From: Crenothrix polyspora
GTDB lineage: Bacteria > Pseudomonadota > Gammaproteobacteria > Methylococcales > Methylomonadaceae
DNA length: 13,492 nucleotides
Direction: 5' to 3'
Assembly: GCA_945903675.1 (NCBI GenBank)
Contig: CAMDOP010000062.1
Location: 1 to 13,492, forward strand
Part shown: piece by piece, positions 1 through 5,882 of the stretch
Position numbering within the stretch: position 1 is the first letter of the stretch
Layout of the letters: each line of letters opens with the position of its first letter
Notes under the pieces: model-generated
What the model saw: only the letters and a program-made list of their open reading frames with translations
Told to the model about the DNA's origin: nothing
Database searches by the model: none
Position numbers and translations under genes: made by a program

Positions 1-121
1 TATAAATAACTAGACTAGCTACTATCAGTAATAAAGGCGCTATTATTTGTAGAAGCAAACTTTTATTGACTGTTAAAACAACCCCTGGGCGCAGTAACAG
101 AGCGGCCACTATCATCAGAGG
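1..121 (-). pseudogene. Downstream continuation of the SpeE-like gene after the in-frame TAG
   Basis: Reading on past the TAG at 122-124, 40 further codons are open to the window edge. They begin PLMIVAALLLRP and run into another hydrophobic segment (SLLLQIIAPLLLIVASLVIY). This is what the family shows after its conserved 'EYPL' motif, so this stretch is the same gene and not a new one. A single-base change of a Tyr codon (TAT or TAC) to TAG explains the break. The rest of the gene lies outside the window. Confidence 0.7.
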
Positions 122-1255
122 CTATTCATAAATACCATTGAAGATAAAGGGCGCGACAAAGGTATTAAACATGCCACCCAGCATGCCGGCAAAAGACATG
201 ATCAAATAAAAGGTCGTTAAATGCTGGGTTGATGGCCGATTCTTTGCTAACTCGCCATGACAAACCATAACGGCAAAGAAAAAAGCCAGTAAATGTAAAA
301 TCAGATAGGCCCAATAAGGTAAGTCCGCTGGATTAATATAGGCGTAGGCGATAAAGGGGATTAAAACTAGCGGCTGGCATTTAACCATCAGTGGATGAAT
401 CGCATCGCTCCATTTAGAAAATACGATAACAAAAGACAGCAAATACAAGGTTAAGGGAATAATCCATAATAAGGGTACAGAAGCAATATCGGTGCTAATG
501 AAGTTGGTCAGACCTAGCAATAAACTTGATGGAACAAAAGCCAAGGCCATCCAATGATATTTTCGACGCAGACTTAGTGAGCTGGCTTCTGGACTATTCG
601 TTTCGATAATGGCTGTGGCTTGCCTAGTTTTCCATAGCACCCTTGCACAAACGGCTATTAATGCACAGAGTATTAAATAGCCAAAACTCCAGCTGGTTTT
701 TTGCTGTGCTAAGCCGATGGCGGGTTCCACAAGAAACGGATAACTAAGTAAAGCCAACAGACTACCAGCGTTGCTAGCTGCATAAAGATAATAAGGGTCG
801 TGACTGGTATGGTGGCCGATATTAGCAAACCATTTTTGAATCAGTGGTGAGGTAGTCGAAATAACAAAGAAGGGTAAGCCTATGGCTAAGAATAAAGTCC
901 AACATAACCAAAAGGTAGGATTGCTGTCGGTGGGTGGTGCTATATTTTCAGGTAAGGCAACCGGCAGAGCTAATAAACTGATGAGTATAATGACGGTATG
1001 AATTTGAACTTGGCGGCGTTGTTGGAAGCGCGTGGACAGCAAATGCGCATAAAGATAAGCAATGAATAACAGACTTTGATAAAACACCATGCAGGTGTTC
1101 CATACCGCTGGAGAGCCACCAAGTAAAGGTAACAGTAACTTGCCAAATAAGGGTTGCAGAACAAACATCAGTGAGGCACTGACAAATAATGTACCTGCAA
1201 ATAAGATAATTAGGGATAAGCGACGGTCGGAATGATCTACTGAAGGCTGGCTCAT
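122..1255 (-). CDS. Membrane half of a fused SpeE-like (spermidine synthase-like) protein, cut by an amber stop
   Basis: This 377-residue polytopic membrane protein has about ten hydrophobic segments. It matches the N-terminal integral-membrane part of the large fused 'spermidine synthase' family: LFGKLLLPLLGGSPAVWNTC near residue 40, STTSPLIQKWF near 135, CHGELAKNRP near 333, and the family-like GGMFNTFVAPFIFNGIYE at the end. Family members normally continue through 'EYPL...LLRP' and often into a soluble aminopropyltransferase-like domain. Here the Tyr position is a TAG stop, and the frame after it still encodes PLMIVAALLLRP. The ATG at 1255 precedes a typical hydrophobic first helix, but I see only a weak upstream purine stretch (AAAGAG). 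The substrate of these membrane proteins is unknown, and polyamine synthesis should not be assumed. The family call is fairly sure; whether the gene functions is doubtful because of the stop. Confidence 0.75.
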   Translation of the reverse strand: MSQPSVDHSDRRLSLIILFAGTLFVSASLMFVLQPLFGKLLLPLLGGSPAVWNTCMVFYQSLLFIAYLYAHLLSTRFQQRRQVQIHTVIILISLLALPVALPENIAPPTDSNPTFWLCWTLFLAIGLPFFVISTTSPLIQKWFANIGHHTSHDPYYLYAASNAGSLLALLSYPFLVEPAIGLAQQKTSWSFGYLILCALIAVCARVLWKTRQATAIIETNSPEASSLSLRRKYHWMALAFVPSSLLLGLTNFISTDIASVPLLWIIPLTLYLLSFVIVFSKWSDAIHPLMVKCQPLVLIPFIAYAYINPADLPYWAYLILHLLAFFFAVMVCHGELAKNRPSTQHLTTFYLIMSFAGMLGGMFNTFVAPFIFNGIYE

Positions 1256-1569
1256 TATTTTTATTATAGCTCTTTAGGCAGGTTGTTTTTAGGGTGCTAA
1301 TAATAAAGCATTTACGCTCATTGGGCGCTAGTCTGCAAGATTTTCAGCTGAAATAATGTTATTACAAACAATAGTCGACAAGCAATAACTGCTGGTATCG
1401 TGATAATCGATACTTCTTCTATTTGTAAAACAGATATAATCATCTAATAATATCATTATATTAACAGTGGCGAATGAGTTAGCCTTTACTAAAGAAGCGC
1501 AGTAGCCCCTACTTTGAACCACATAACGATCCATACACGACTAAATTTCAGCCATTACAAGGGAACACC
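1256..1569. promoter_or_regulatory. Divergent intergenic region with dyad symmetries and a candidate -10 for serA
   Basis: This 314 bp AT-rich gap lies between the minus-strand SpeE-like gene and plus-strand serA. It holds an interrupted palindrome, GTATCG-N7-CGATAC (1395-1413), and a second dyad, ATATAAT (1434-1440) with ATTATAT (1455-1461). The first arm of the second dyad contains a perfect TATAAT (1435-1440), a candidate -10 element on the plus strand, but no good -35 stands 16-18 bp upstream. On the minus strand, a TATAAT (1263-1268) lies only 8 bp from the SpeE-like ATG. No convincing gene was found in the gap. Confidence 0.3.
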
Positions 1570-2736
1570 ATGTTTAAAATTTTGACTTACAACAACATTT
1601 CACGAGCGGGACTTGATAAGTTTCCTGATGATCAGTATCAAGTTGGCGCGCAAGTCGATAGCCCTGATGCCGTCATGTTACGTTCTTTTAACTTACATGA
1701 ACAAGCCATTCCCGCTTCTTTAAAGGCAGTAGGTCGTGCTGGCGCAGGGGTTAATAATATTCCTGTTGCTGAATACACTCAGCGTGGAATTCCCGTATTT
1801 AATGCTCCAGGTGCTAATTCAAATGCTGTGGCTGAATTAGTCATTGTTGGTATGTTGTTGGCCGCCAGAAATATCGTACCTGCATTAAATTTCGTTAGAG
1901 ATATTAAAGGTAGCGATGAAAGCCTGAATGAACAAATTGAGAATGAAAAGAAACATTTCGCTGGTTTTGAGCTTTCTGGCAAGACTTTAGGTGTTTTGGG
2001 TTTAGGTGCTATCGGCGTTAAAGTGGCTAATTCTTCAGCTGCTTTAGGCATGAATATTATTGGCTTTGATCCTTTCATGTCGCTAGAAAATGCTTGGAAA
2101 TTAACCTCATCAGCCGAACAAGCGCTTAGTATCGATGATCTGACTTCACGTTCAGATTTGATCAGTCTTCATATTCCGCTGAATGATAAAACCAAGAACT
2201 TGATTAGTGAAGAGCATATTAAACGCATTAAGAAAGGCGCTATCTTACTTAACTTCTCTCGTGCAGGGGTTGTTGATGAGGCTGCCGTACTCGCTGCCTT
2301 AGACAGCGGCGCGTTATTAGCTTATGTCTGTGATTTTCCAACAGGCGCCTTAATTAATCATCCACGCGCTATTGCTTTACCTCATTTAGGTGCGTCGACT
2401 GAAGAAGCGGAAGATAATTGCGCGGCTATGGTTGCTGATCAATTGCGTGAGTATTTAGAGCATGGCACGATTCGTAATTCGGTTAACTTTCCAGAAGTCA
2501 TAGTAACTCCTAGCGGTGAAGGTTTTCGTTTAAGTATTGCTAATGAAAATAAACCTGGCGTAGTGGGTCATATTTCTTCTATTTTAGGCGCAGCAGGTCT
2601 TAATATTCTTGATTTACTTAATAAATCAAAAGGTGATTATGCTTATACTTTGGTGGATATTCATGCCGCTGCCTCTGAAGAAGTAGTAGAGCAATTACGT
2701 GCTATTGATGGCGTATTATCGGTGCGTGTTATTTAA
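1570..2736 (+). CDS. serA: D-3-phosphoglycerate dehydrogenase (short form with ACT domain)
   Basis: The enzyme oxidises 3-phosphoglycerate to 3-phosphohydroxypyruvate with NAD, the first step of serine synthesis in the cytoplasm. At 388 residues it is the short type without the intervening ASB domain. The NAD-binding Rossmann motif GLGAIG is at 144-149. Catalytic Arg is R231 (NFSRAGVVDE) and catalytic His is H272 (LPHLGAS). A C-terminal ACT domain spans about 318-388 and suggests allosteric control, perhaps by serine. The start has a good AAGGGA ribosome site 6 bases upstream. Oddity: where most 2-hydroxyacid dehydrogenases have the catalytic Glu ('FPTEP'), this protein has FPTG (G259); short-form SerAs may place the acid elsewhere. 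The stop TAA lies in the 8 bp target duplication of the element that follows. The cysK and acetyltransferase genes downstream support a serine/cysteine role. Confidence 0.93.
   Translation: MFKILTYNNISRAGLDKFPDDQYQVGAQVDSPDAVMLRSFNLHEQAIPASLKAVGRAGAGVNNIPVAEYTQRGIPVFNAPGANSNAVAELVIVGMLLAARNIVPALNFVRDIKGSDESLNEQIENEKKHFAGFELSGKTLGVLGLGAIGVKVANSSAALGMNIIGFDPFMSLENAWKLTSSAEQALSIDDLTSRSDLISLHIPLNDKTKNLISEEHIKRIKKGAILLNFSRAGVVDEAAVLAALDSGALLAYVCDFPTGALINHPRAIALPHLGASTEEAEDNCAAMVADQLREYLEHGTIRNSVNFPEVIVTPSGEGFRLSIANENKPGVVGHISSILGAAGLNILDLLNKSKGDYAYTLVDIHAAASEEVVEQLRAIDGVLSVRVI
2729..2736. repeat. Left target-site duplication of the MITE-like element
   Basis: TTATTTAA directly abuts the left terminal inverted repeat and recurs at 3056-3063 directly after the right one. 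The serA TAA stop codon forms its last three bases, so insertion left the SerA protein unchanged. Confidence 0.7.
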
Positions 2737-3055
2737 CTGATGTTACGCAGTAACGTCGTTTTACTCTCGTTTGCCGCGCCGAGCACCGCAGGTTTTGTTG
2801 GGATTAGCCCGAAGGGGTGCGGCATGGATGCCGCGCGTCGGTAGGAGGGCAGGAAGCCCTCTCTACCGACCCCCGACAAAATCGAGGAGCGCAGGAAGAA
2901 GCGGCAATCGAGCCGCCTTTTCTTTGGATACTTTCTTTTGGCGGCGCAAAAGAAAGTATCTCGCCTTCGGGTGCGATTACCCGATACAAAAGTCGTCGCG
3001 ATAGCGACCTCATTATTTGTTTTTTATAAACAGCTGAATGGCTGCGTAACATCAG
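2737..3055. mobile_element. MITE-like non-autonomous element between serA and cysK
   Basis: This 319 bp block is bounded by perfect 14 bp terminal inverted repeats, CTGATGTTACGCAG at 2737-2750 and its complement at 3042-3055. It is flanked on both sides by the 8 bp direct repeat TTATTTAA (2729-2736 and 3056-3063). The inside is clearly more GC-rich than the flanking genes and carries several hairpins, including a 14 bp stem at 2927-2960 and a hairpin around GGAGGGCAGGAAGCCCTCTC near 2846-2865. Short open frames in it (2771-3004 plus, 2817-3029 plus, 2804-3052 minus) overlap one another and look like translations of a repeat. I see no transposase, so it would need one in trans. I could not assign a parent IS family. 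Confidence 0.75.
2927..2960. repeat. Strong hairpin inside the MITE-like element
   Basis: A perfect 14 bp inverted repeat (GATACTTTCTTTTG and its complement) surrounds a 6-base loop, GCGGCG. No T-tract follows on either strand, so it is not a standard terminator. It could slow or process serA-cysK read-through transcripts. Confidence 0.65.
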
Positions 3056-3063
3056 TTATTTAA
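3056..3063. repeat. Right target-site duplication of the MITE-like element
   Basis: Second copy of TTATTTAA, directly after the right terminal inverted repeat. The pre-insertion sequence would read from the serA stop straight into the cysK leader, with about 31 bp between the serA stop and the cysK start. This fits an original serA-cysK operon. Confidence 0.7.
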
Positions 3064-3094
3064 ATATCAGCTATTAAATGATAAGGAGACGGTT

Positions 3095-4072
3095 ATGTCA
3101 CATTGGTATCAAGATAATTCTCATAGCATAGGCAACACACCTTTGGTGCGACTTAACCGCATTACCGACGGTAGTTCTGCGACTATATTGGCAAAAATTG
3201 AAGGTCGCAATCCGGCTTATTCAGTTAAATGCCGTATTGGTGCTGCGATGATTTGGGATGCAGAGCAGCGTGGTTTGCTGGGGCCTGGTAAAGAATTGGT
3301 AGAGCCTACCAGTGGTAATACGGGTATAGCTTTGGCTTTTGTCGCAGCCGCCAGAGGTTTACCTCTTACCTTAACCATGCCTGAAACCATGAGTTTAGAA
3401 CGTCGTAAGTTGCTCATTGCTTATGGTGCTAAATTGGTGTTGACCGAAGGTGCTAAAGGTATGAGTGGTGCCATTGCCAAAGCCGAAGAAATTGCCGCCT
3501 CCGATCCTGAACGTTATGTGTTGCTACAACAGTTTAAAAATCCAGCTAATCCAGCCATACACGAACGTACGACTGGGCCAGAAATCTGGAATGATACCGA
3601 TGGTGCAATTGATATTTTAATCTCAGGGGTAGGTACGGGCGGCACCATTACCGGCGTGACTCGTTATATTAAACAAACTCAAGGTAAGGCCATTATCTCT
3701 ATTGCCGTAGAACCTAGCGCTAGTCCGGTTTTAACTCAAGCGCGTGCGGGTGAACCACTTAAGCCTGGGCCACATAAAATACAAGGTATAGGTGCTGGTT
3801 TTGTACCCGGTGTGCTTGATTTACAACTGATTGATGATATTGAACAAGTCAGTAATGAAGAGGCTATAGATTTTGCACGACGCTTGGCCAGAGAAGAAGG
3901 TATTTTGGCGGGCATTTCTTGCGGCGCAGCGGTGGCTGTTGCGGTAAGGGTCGCTAAGCGTCCAGAGCACGCCGGTAAAATCATAGTGGTCATCTTGCCC
4001 GATTCAGGTGAGCGCTATTTAAGTTCACCTTTGTTTGAAGGCTTGTTTGATGCAGGTGGTTTGGCTACATGA
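3095..4072 (+). CDS. cysK: Cysteine synthase A (O-acetylserine sulfhydrylase)
   Basis: This PLP enzyme converts O-acetylserine and sulfide to cysteine and acetate. At 325 residues it has the usual CysK length. Signatures are: SIGNTPLVRLNR near 11-22; the PLP lysine K45 in NPAYSVKCRIG; the substrate loop EPTSGNTG (70-77); the phosphate-binding loop GVGTGGT (178-184); GISCGAA near residue 270; and the C-terminal SGERYLSSPLFEG. A strong AAGGAGA ribosome site (3083-3089) sits 5 bases before the ATG. The stop overlaps the next gene's start as ATGA, so this enzyme and the acetyltransferase that makes its substrate are translationally coupled and could form a cysteine synthase complex. CysK rather than CysM is preferred from length and C-terminus. 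Confidence 0.95.
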   Translation: MSHWYQDNSHSIGNTPLVRLNRITDGSSATILAKIEGRNPAYSVKCRIGAAMIWDAEQRGLLGPGKELVEPTSGNTGIALAFVAAARGLPLTLTMPETMSLERRKLLIAYGAKLVLTEGAKGMSGAIAKAEEIAASDPERYVLLQQFKNPANPAIHERTTGPEIWNDTDGAIDILISGVGTGGTITGVTRYIKQTQGKAIISIAVEPSASPVLTQARAGEPLKPGPHKIQGIGAGFVPGVLDLQLIDDIEQVSNEEAIDFARRLAREEGILAGISCGAAVAVAVRVAKRPEHAGKIIVVILPDSGERYLSSPLFEGLFDAGGLAT

Positions 4073-5007
4073 ATGATGCTGCACGAGTAGGTGGCCAATA
4101 TAATTGGGGCATTGATGGGTTGGTCTTACAGCTTAGAGATTTACGTGTGCAATCCTTAGAAACACGCAATCTGCTAGATAAGCCACCTAAATTACCGTCA
4201 CGTAAAGAACTACATAAAATCTTGGATGGATTGGGAGCCGTATTATTTCCTAACCGTTTGGGTCGACCTGATTTGAATGATGAGGGCATCGATTATTTTG
4301 TAGGTCATACTTTAGAAACCTTATTACGTGAGTTGCACACGCAAATCCGACGGGAATTACAATTTATATCGGGACATCAAGGTATCGATAATGTTGCGCA
4401 TCAACAGGCGATTATCATTGCCAGAGAGTTTGCAGCGCAACTACCTAAAGTCAGACAATTGCTAGATAGCGATATACAAGCCGCTTTTGAGGGTGATCCT
4501 GCTGCACGGAGTCCTGATGAGGTTTTGGTGTGTTATCCGGGTATTACTGCAATCATGCATCATCGCTTAGCGCATATTCTTTATCAGTTAGGGGCGCCTT
4601 TGGTCGCGCGTATGATTTCAGAGTTGGCGCATTCAGCAACGGGCATTGATATACATCCTGGCGCTCAAATTGCAGAGAGTTTCTTTATCGATCATGGTAC
4701 AGGGGTGGTTATCGGTGAAACTGCTATTATAGGTCGTTATGTCCGTGTTTATCAGGCGGTTACCTTAGGTGCCAAACGTTTTCAAAAGGATGACAATGGC
4801 TTATTAGTTAAAGGTAATGCTAGACATCCGATTGTTGAAGATAATGTCGTTATTTATGCGGGAGCTACCATACTGGGGCGTATCACTATCGGTCAAGGCT
4901 CAACCATCGGTGGTAATGTTTGGCTGACCCACAGCGTGCCGCCCGGCAGTAATATCAGTCAAGCCAGTACTCGTAGTGAATTATTTCAAGGTGGTGCGGG
5001 TATTTGA
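4069..5007 (+). CDS. cysE: Serine O-acetyltransferase, EpsC-type long form
   Basis: The enzyme transfers acetyl from acetyl-CoA to L-serine, giving O-acetylserine for CysK. It has 312 residues: a helical N-terminal half (about 1-180), then a left-handed beta-helix of hexapeptide repeats. By alignment to E. coli CysE, the catalytic pair is the Asp of IDIHP (D194) and the His of IDHGTG (H209), 15 residues apart as in CysE. H253 in NARHP corresponds to a further active-site His. The motif NARHPIVEDNVVIYAGATIL resembles the EpsC subgroup. The ATG lies in the ATGA overlap with cysK, so translation is coupled. The protein ends SQASTRSELFQGGAGI without the C-terminal Ile-containing tail of E. coli CysE aligned in detail, although it does end in Ile, the residue that inserts into CysK in known complexes. 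Confidence 0.93.
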   Translation: MNDAARVGGQYNWGIDGLVLQLRDLRVQSLETRNLLDKPPKLPSRKELHKILDGLGAVLFPNRLGRPDLNDEGIDYFVGHTLETLLRELHTQIRRELQFISGHQGIDNVAHQQAIIIAREFAAQLPKVRQLLDSDIQAAFEGDPAARSPDEVLVCYPGITAIMHHRLAHILYQLGAPLVARMISELAHSATGIDIHPGAQIAESFFIDHGTGVVIGETAIIGRYVRVYQAVTLGAKRFQKDDNGLLVKGNARHPIVEDNVVIYAGATILGRITIGQGSTIGGNVWLTHSVPPGSNISQASTRSELFQGGAGI

Positions 5008-5052
5008 TTGCAAGTACAGGTTGCGCCAGCGCATCCACCAAGACATAGTTAC

Positions 5053-5092
5053 AGTAGGTTGGGCTAACGGCTCTATCGTTAACCCAACATTG
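5053..5092. repeat. REP-like hairpin 1
   Basis: GTTGGGCTAACG (5058-5069) pairs with CGTTAACCCAAC (5077-5088) with one G:T-type mismatch across a 7-base loop. It is preceded by AGTAG, the usual head of this REP family. Confidence 0.65.
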
Positions 5093-5104
5093 ATGCCGAG
5101 TAGT

Positions 5105-5132
5105 GTGGGTTGCGAAAAGCATGCAGTCCAAC
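5105..5132. repeat. REP-like hairpin 2, degenerate, with the same loop as the REP beside the RAYT gene
   Basis: GTGGGTTG and CAGTCCAAC flank the loop CGAAAAGCATG. The same CGAAAAGCATG core occurs in the REP hairpin at 13287-13313, so the two are probably related copies. The stem here is imperfect. Confidence 0.5.
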
Positions 5133-5146
5133 CATGTTGTAAATAT

Positions 5147-5180
5147 GTCGGGTTACGGCTAGCGCCTAACCCGACCTACT
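5147..5180. repeat. REP-like hairpin 3
   Basis: GTCGGGTTA (5147-5155) pairs perfectly with TAACCCGAC (5167-5175). It is followed by CTACT, which on the other strand is the AGTAGGTCGGG head also seen as TAGGTCGGGC at 12687-12696. A 9 bp stem of this form is typical of REP sequences mobilised by RAYT proteins. Confidence 0.7.
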
Positions 5181-5219
5181 GCACTGCCCACAGTTAAGCG
5201 AAAACAGTTTGTGTGGAGT

Positions 5220-5242
5220 GCTGAGCTTCAGTTCAGCGTTTT
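5220..5242 (+). terminator. Weak candidate terminator for the serA-cysK-cysE transcripts
   Basis: GCTGAG (5220-5225) pairs with TTCAGC (5232-5237), followed by GTTTT. The stem is only 5-6 bp and the T-run is short. It lies between convergent genes, where a terminator is expected. Confidence 0.3.
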
Positions 5243-5261
5243 AAAACATACAGAATTGTCA

Positions 5262-5882
5262 TCAGCCCAACTTAGCATGAATAACCAAGGTGGTTAGCTC
5301 GGCTAAACTTCTGGCTTGAGTTTTATCTTTAATATGAATACGATGCGCTTCTACGGTGCGCGTGCTGATTTTTAGATATCTGGCGATGTCTTTATTGGCG
5401 TTGCCTTGGGTAATGAGTAATAAAACTTCGCGCTCTCTCTCGGTCAATTGCTCTACCAGCAGTGTCGCTTTACGCTTGTGTATAAACTCTTTTAGAGATG
5501 ATTTGCCTTTTTTTAAGGCTTCATGAATACAGTCTTTTAGTTGATCATAATCAAAAGGTTTCTCCAGAAAATGTACTGCACCGGCTCTAAAGGCTTTTGC
5601 TGTTTCTGGGATACCAGAATGGCCACTGATAAAAATAATCGGTATACAGATATTGCGTTCTTCCATGATAGTTTGTAATTCAAGACCACTCATGGATGGC
5701 ATCATCACATCTAAGATCAGGCAATCGGATTCACTCGGCTTATAATGCTCTAAAAAGGCCTCTGCTGAATCAAAACTGATAACCTTCATGTTATTAGATC
5801 CCAGTAATATTTCTAATGAATCACGCACCGAAAGCTCATCGTCAACTACATAAACGGTAGCTAATGAGGACTTAGCTTTCAT
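5262..5882 (-). CDS. FixJ-like two-component response regulator (receiver plus LuxR-type HTH)
   Basis: This 206-residue transcription regulator has an N-terminal receiver domain (about 8-122): acidic pocket D14/D15, phosphoacceptor D58 in LILDVMMPSMSG, S86 in FISGHSG, and K108 in LEKPF. A C-terminal LuxR/FixJ helix-turn-helix (about 143-203) carries LTEREREVLLLITQGNANKD and TRTVEAHRIHI. The LEKPFD joint and AFRAGAVHFL are typical of the FixJ/TodT group. Its ATG overlaps the kinase stop as ATGA (5879-5882), so the two are co-translated and almost certainly cognate partners. FixJ-type regulators usually activate transcription when phosphorylated. The target genes are not shown by the sequence; the inverted repeat at 12280-12350 upstream of its own operon is one possible site. 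Confidence 0.92.
   Translation of the reverse strand: MKAKSSLATVYVVDDELSVRDSLEILLGSNNMKVISFDSAEAFLEHYKPSESDCLILDVMMPSMSGLELQTIMEERNICIPIIFISGHSGIPETAKAFRAGAVHFLEKPFDYDQLKDCIHEALKKGKSSLKEFIHKRKATLLVEQLTEREREVLLLITQGNANKDIARYLKISTRTVEAHRIHIKDKTQARSLAELTTLVIHAKLG

Noticed and set aside
119..127. Stop-codon reassignment to explain the in-frame TAG and TAA
   Set aside because: Other genes here end in TGA and TAA in normal places, the two internal stops differ, and other lesions in the window point to ordinary gene decay or base errors.
1328..1534. Minus-strand open frame of 68 codons in the serA upstream gap
   Set aside because: No ribosome site, odd Cys-rich composition and no recognisable motif; it overlaps the dyads and is probably chance.
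2771..3052. Three short overlapping open frames between serA and cysK
   Set aside because: They are translations of the MITE-like repeat; its GC-rich hairpins create open frames on both strands.
2734..3058. 17 bp version of the terminal inverted repeat of the MITE-like element
   Set aside because: The last three matching bases at each end (TAA/TTA) are part of the TTATTTAA target duplication, so the true terminal repeat is better set at 14 bp.
5008..5197. Possible CRISPR or small coding gene downstream of the acetyltransferase
   Set aside because: The repeats differ in sequence and spacing and are palindromic REP-type hairpins; the open frame at 4976-5197 is only their translation.
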